15,075 nt of DNA from Succinatimonas sp. UBA6849 (GTDB taxonomy: Bacteria > Pseudomonadota > Gammaproteobacteria > Enterobacterales > Succinivibrionaceae): contig DKDL01000066.1 in assembly GCA_002449335.1 (NCBI GenBank), forward strand, positions 1-15,075, written 5' to 3'. A program made the translations under genes and the position numbers. This document shows positions 15,065-15,075 of the stretch, in pieces; position 1 is the first letter of the stretch; every line of letters begins with the position of its first letter. Under the pieces are notes generated by a model. That model searched no databases, had not been told where the DNA came from, and worked only from the letters and a program-made list of their open reading frames with translations.

Positions 15065-15075
15065 CCACGGTTAAA

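Noticed and set aside
15008..15075. RfaH ops/JUMPstart element in the operon leader
   Set aside because: No GGCGGTAG-like word is present in the visible leader. It could lie beyond the window edge.

Overview
The window holds an almost complete aryl polyene (APE) pigment biosynthesis and export operon of the gammaproteobacterial type. Eighteen genes lie head to tail on the minus strand, and the order of product families, read in the direction of transcription, follows the order I know for apeB to apeR in Escherichia coli and Xenorhabdus. Gene symbols use that nomenclature by order and family. No database was searched. The DNA is AT-rich and very gene-dense. The operon type and Lol-like export genes point to a Gram-negative gammaproteobacterium. 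A low-GC member such as a Succinivibrionaceae gut anaerobe would fit, but the sequence does not prove a genus.

Layout, from the high-coordinate end downward: a terminator-like hairpin (about 15032-15064) precedes apeB (methyltransferase). Then come apeC (ketosynthase-like chain-length factor), apeD (PlsC-type acyltransferase), apeE and apeF (acyl carrier proteins), apeG (membrane protein), apeH (AMP-forming aryl-acid ligase), apeI (dehydratase half), a family 2 glycosyltransferase and an LpxL-type acyltransferase (I recall these as one ApeJ polypeptide elsewhere), apeK (thioesterase), apeL (LolA-like carrier), apeM (RND/MMPL exporter), apeN (lipoprotein), apeO (ketosynthase), apeP (dehydratase half), apeQ (ketoreductase) and apeR (ketosynthase). 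The last 100 bases hold only an inverted repeat. The largest gap inside the operon is 65 bases and eight junctions overlap, so one long transcript with translational coupling is likely.

How they work together: ApeH activates an aromatic acid for loading on an acyl carrier protein. ApeO/ApeC and ApeR extend it with malonyl units, ApeQ reduces each beta-keto group, and an ApeI/ApeP pair dehydrates to give the conjugated polyene. ApeB probably methylates, and ApeK may release or edit chains. ApeD, the glycosyltransferase and the LpxL-like acyltransferase probably attach the polyene to a glycolipid-type anchor. ApeL, ApeM, ApeN and perhaps ApeG probably carry the product to the outer membrane. 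No aromatic ammonia lyase, chorismate lyase or phosphopantetheinyl transferase is in the window.

The system is therefore a known class. The points most worth a second look are: a one-base frame difference in an A5 run that splits the ApeJ-equivalent in two; complementary half active sites in ApeI and ApeP; an Asn where an Asp is expected in the second half of ApeM; and the hairpin directly before apeB.
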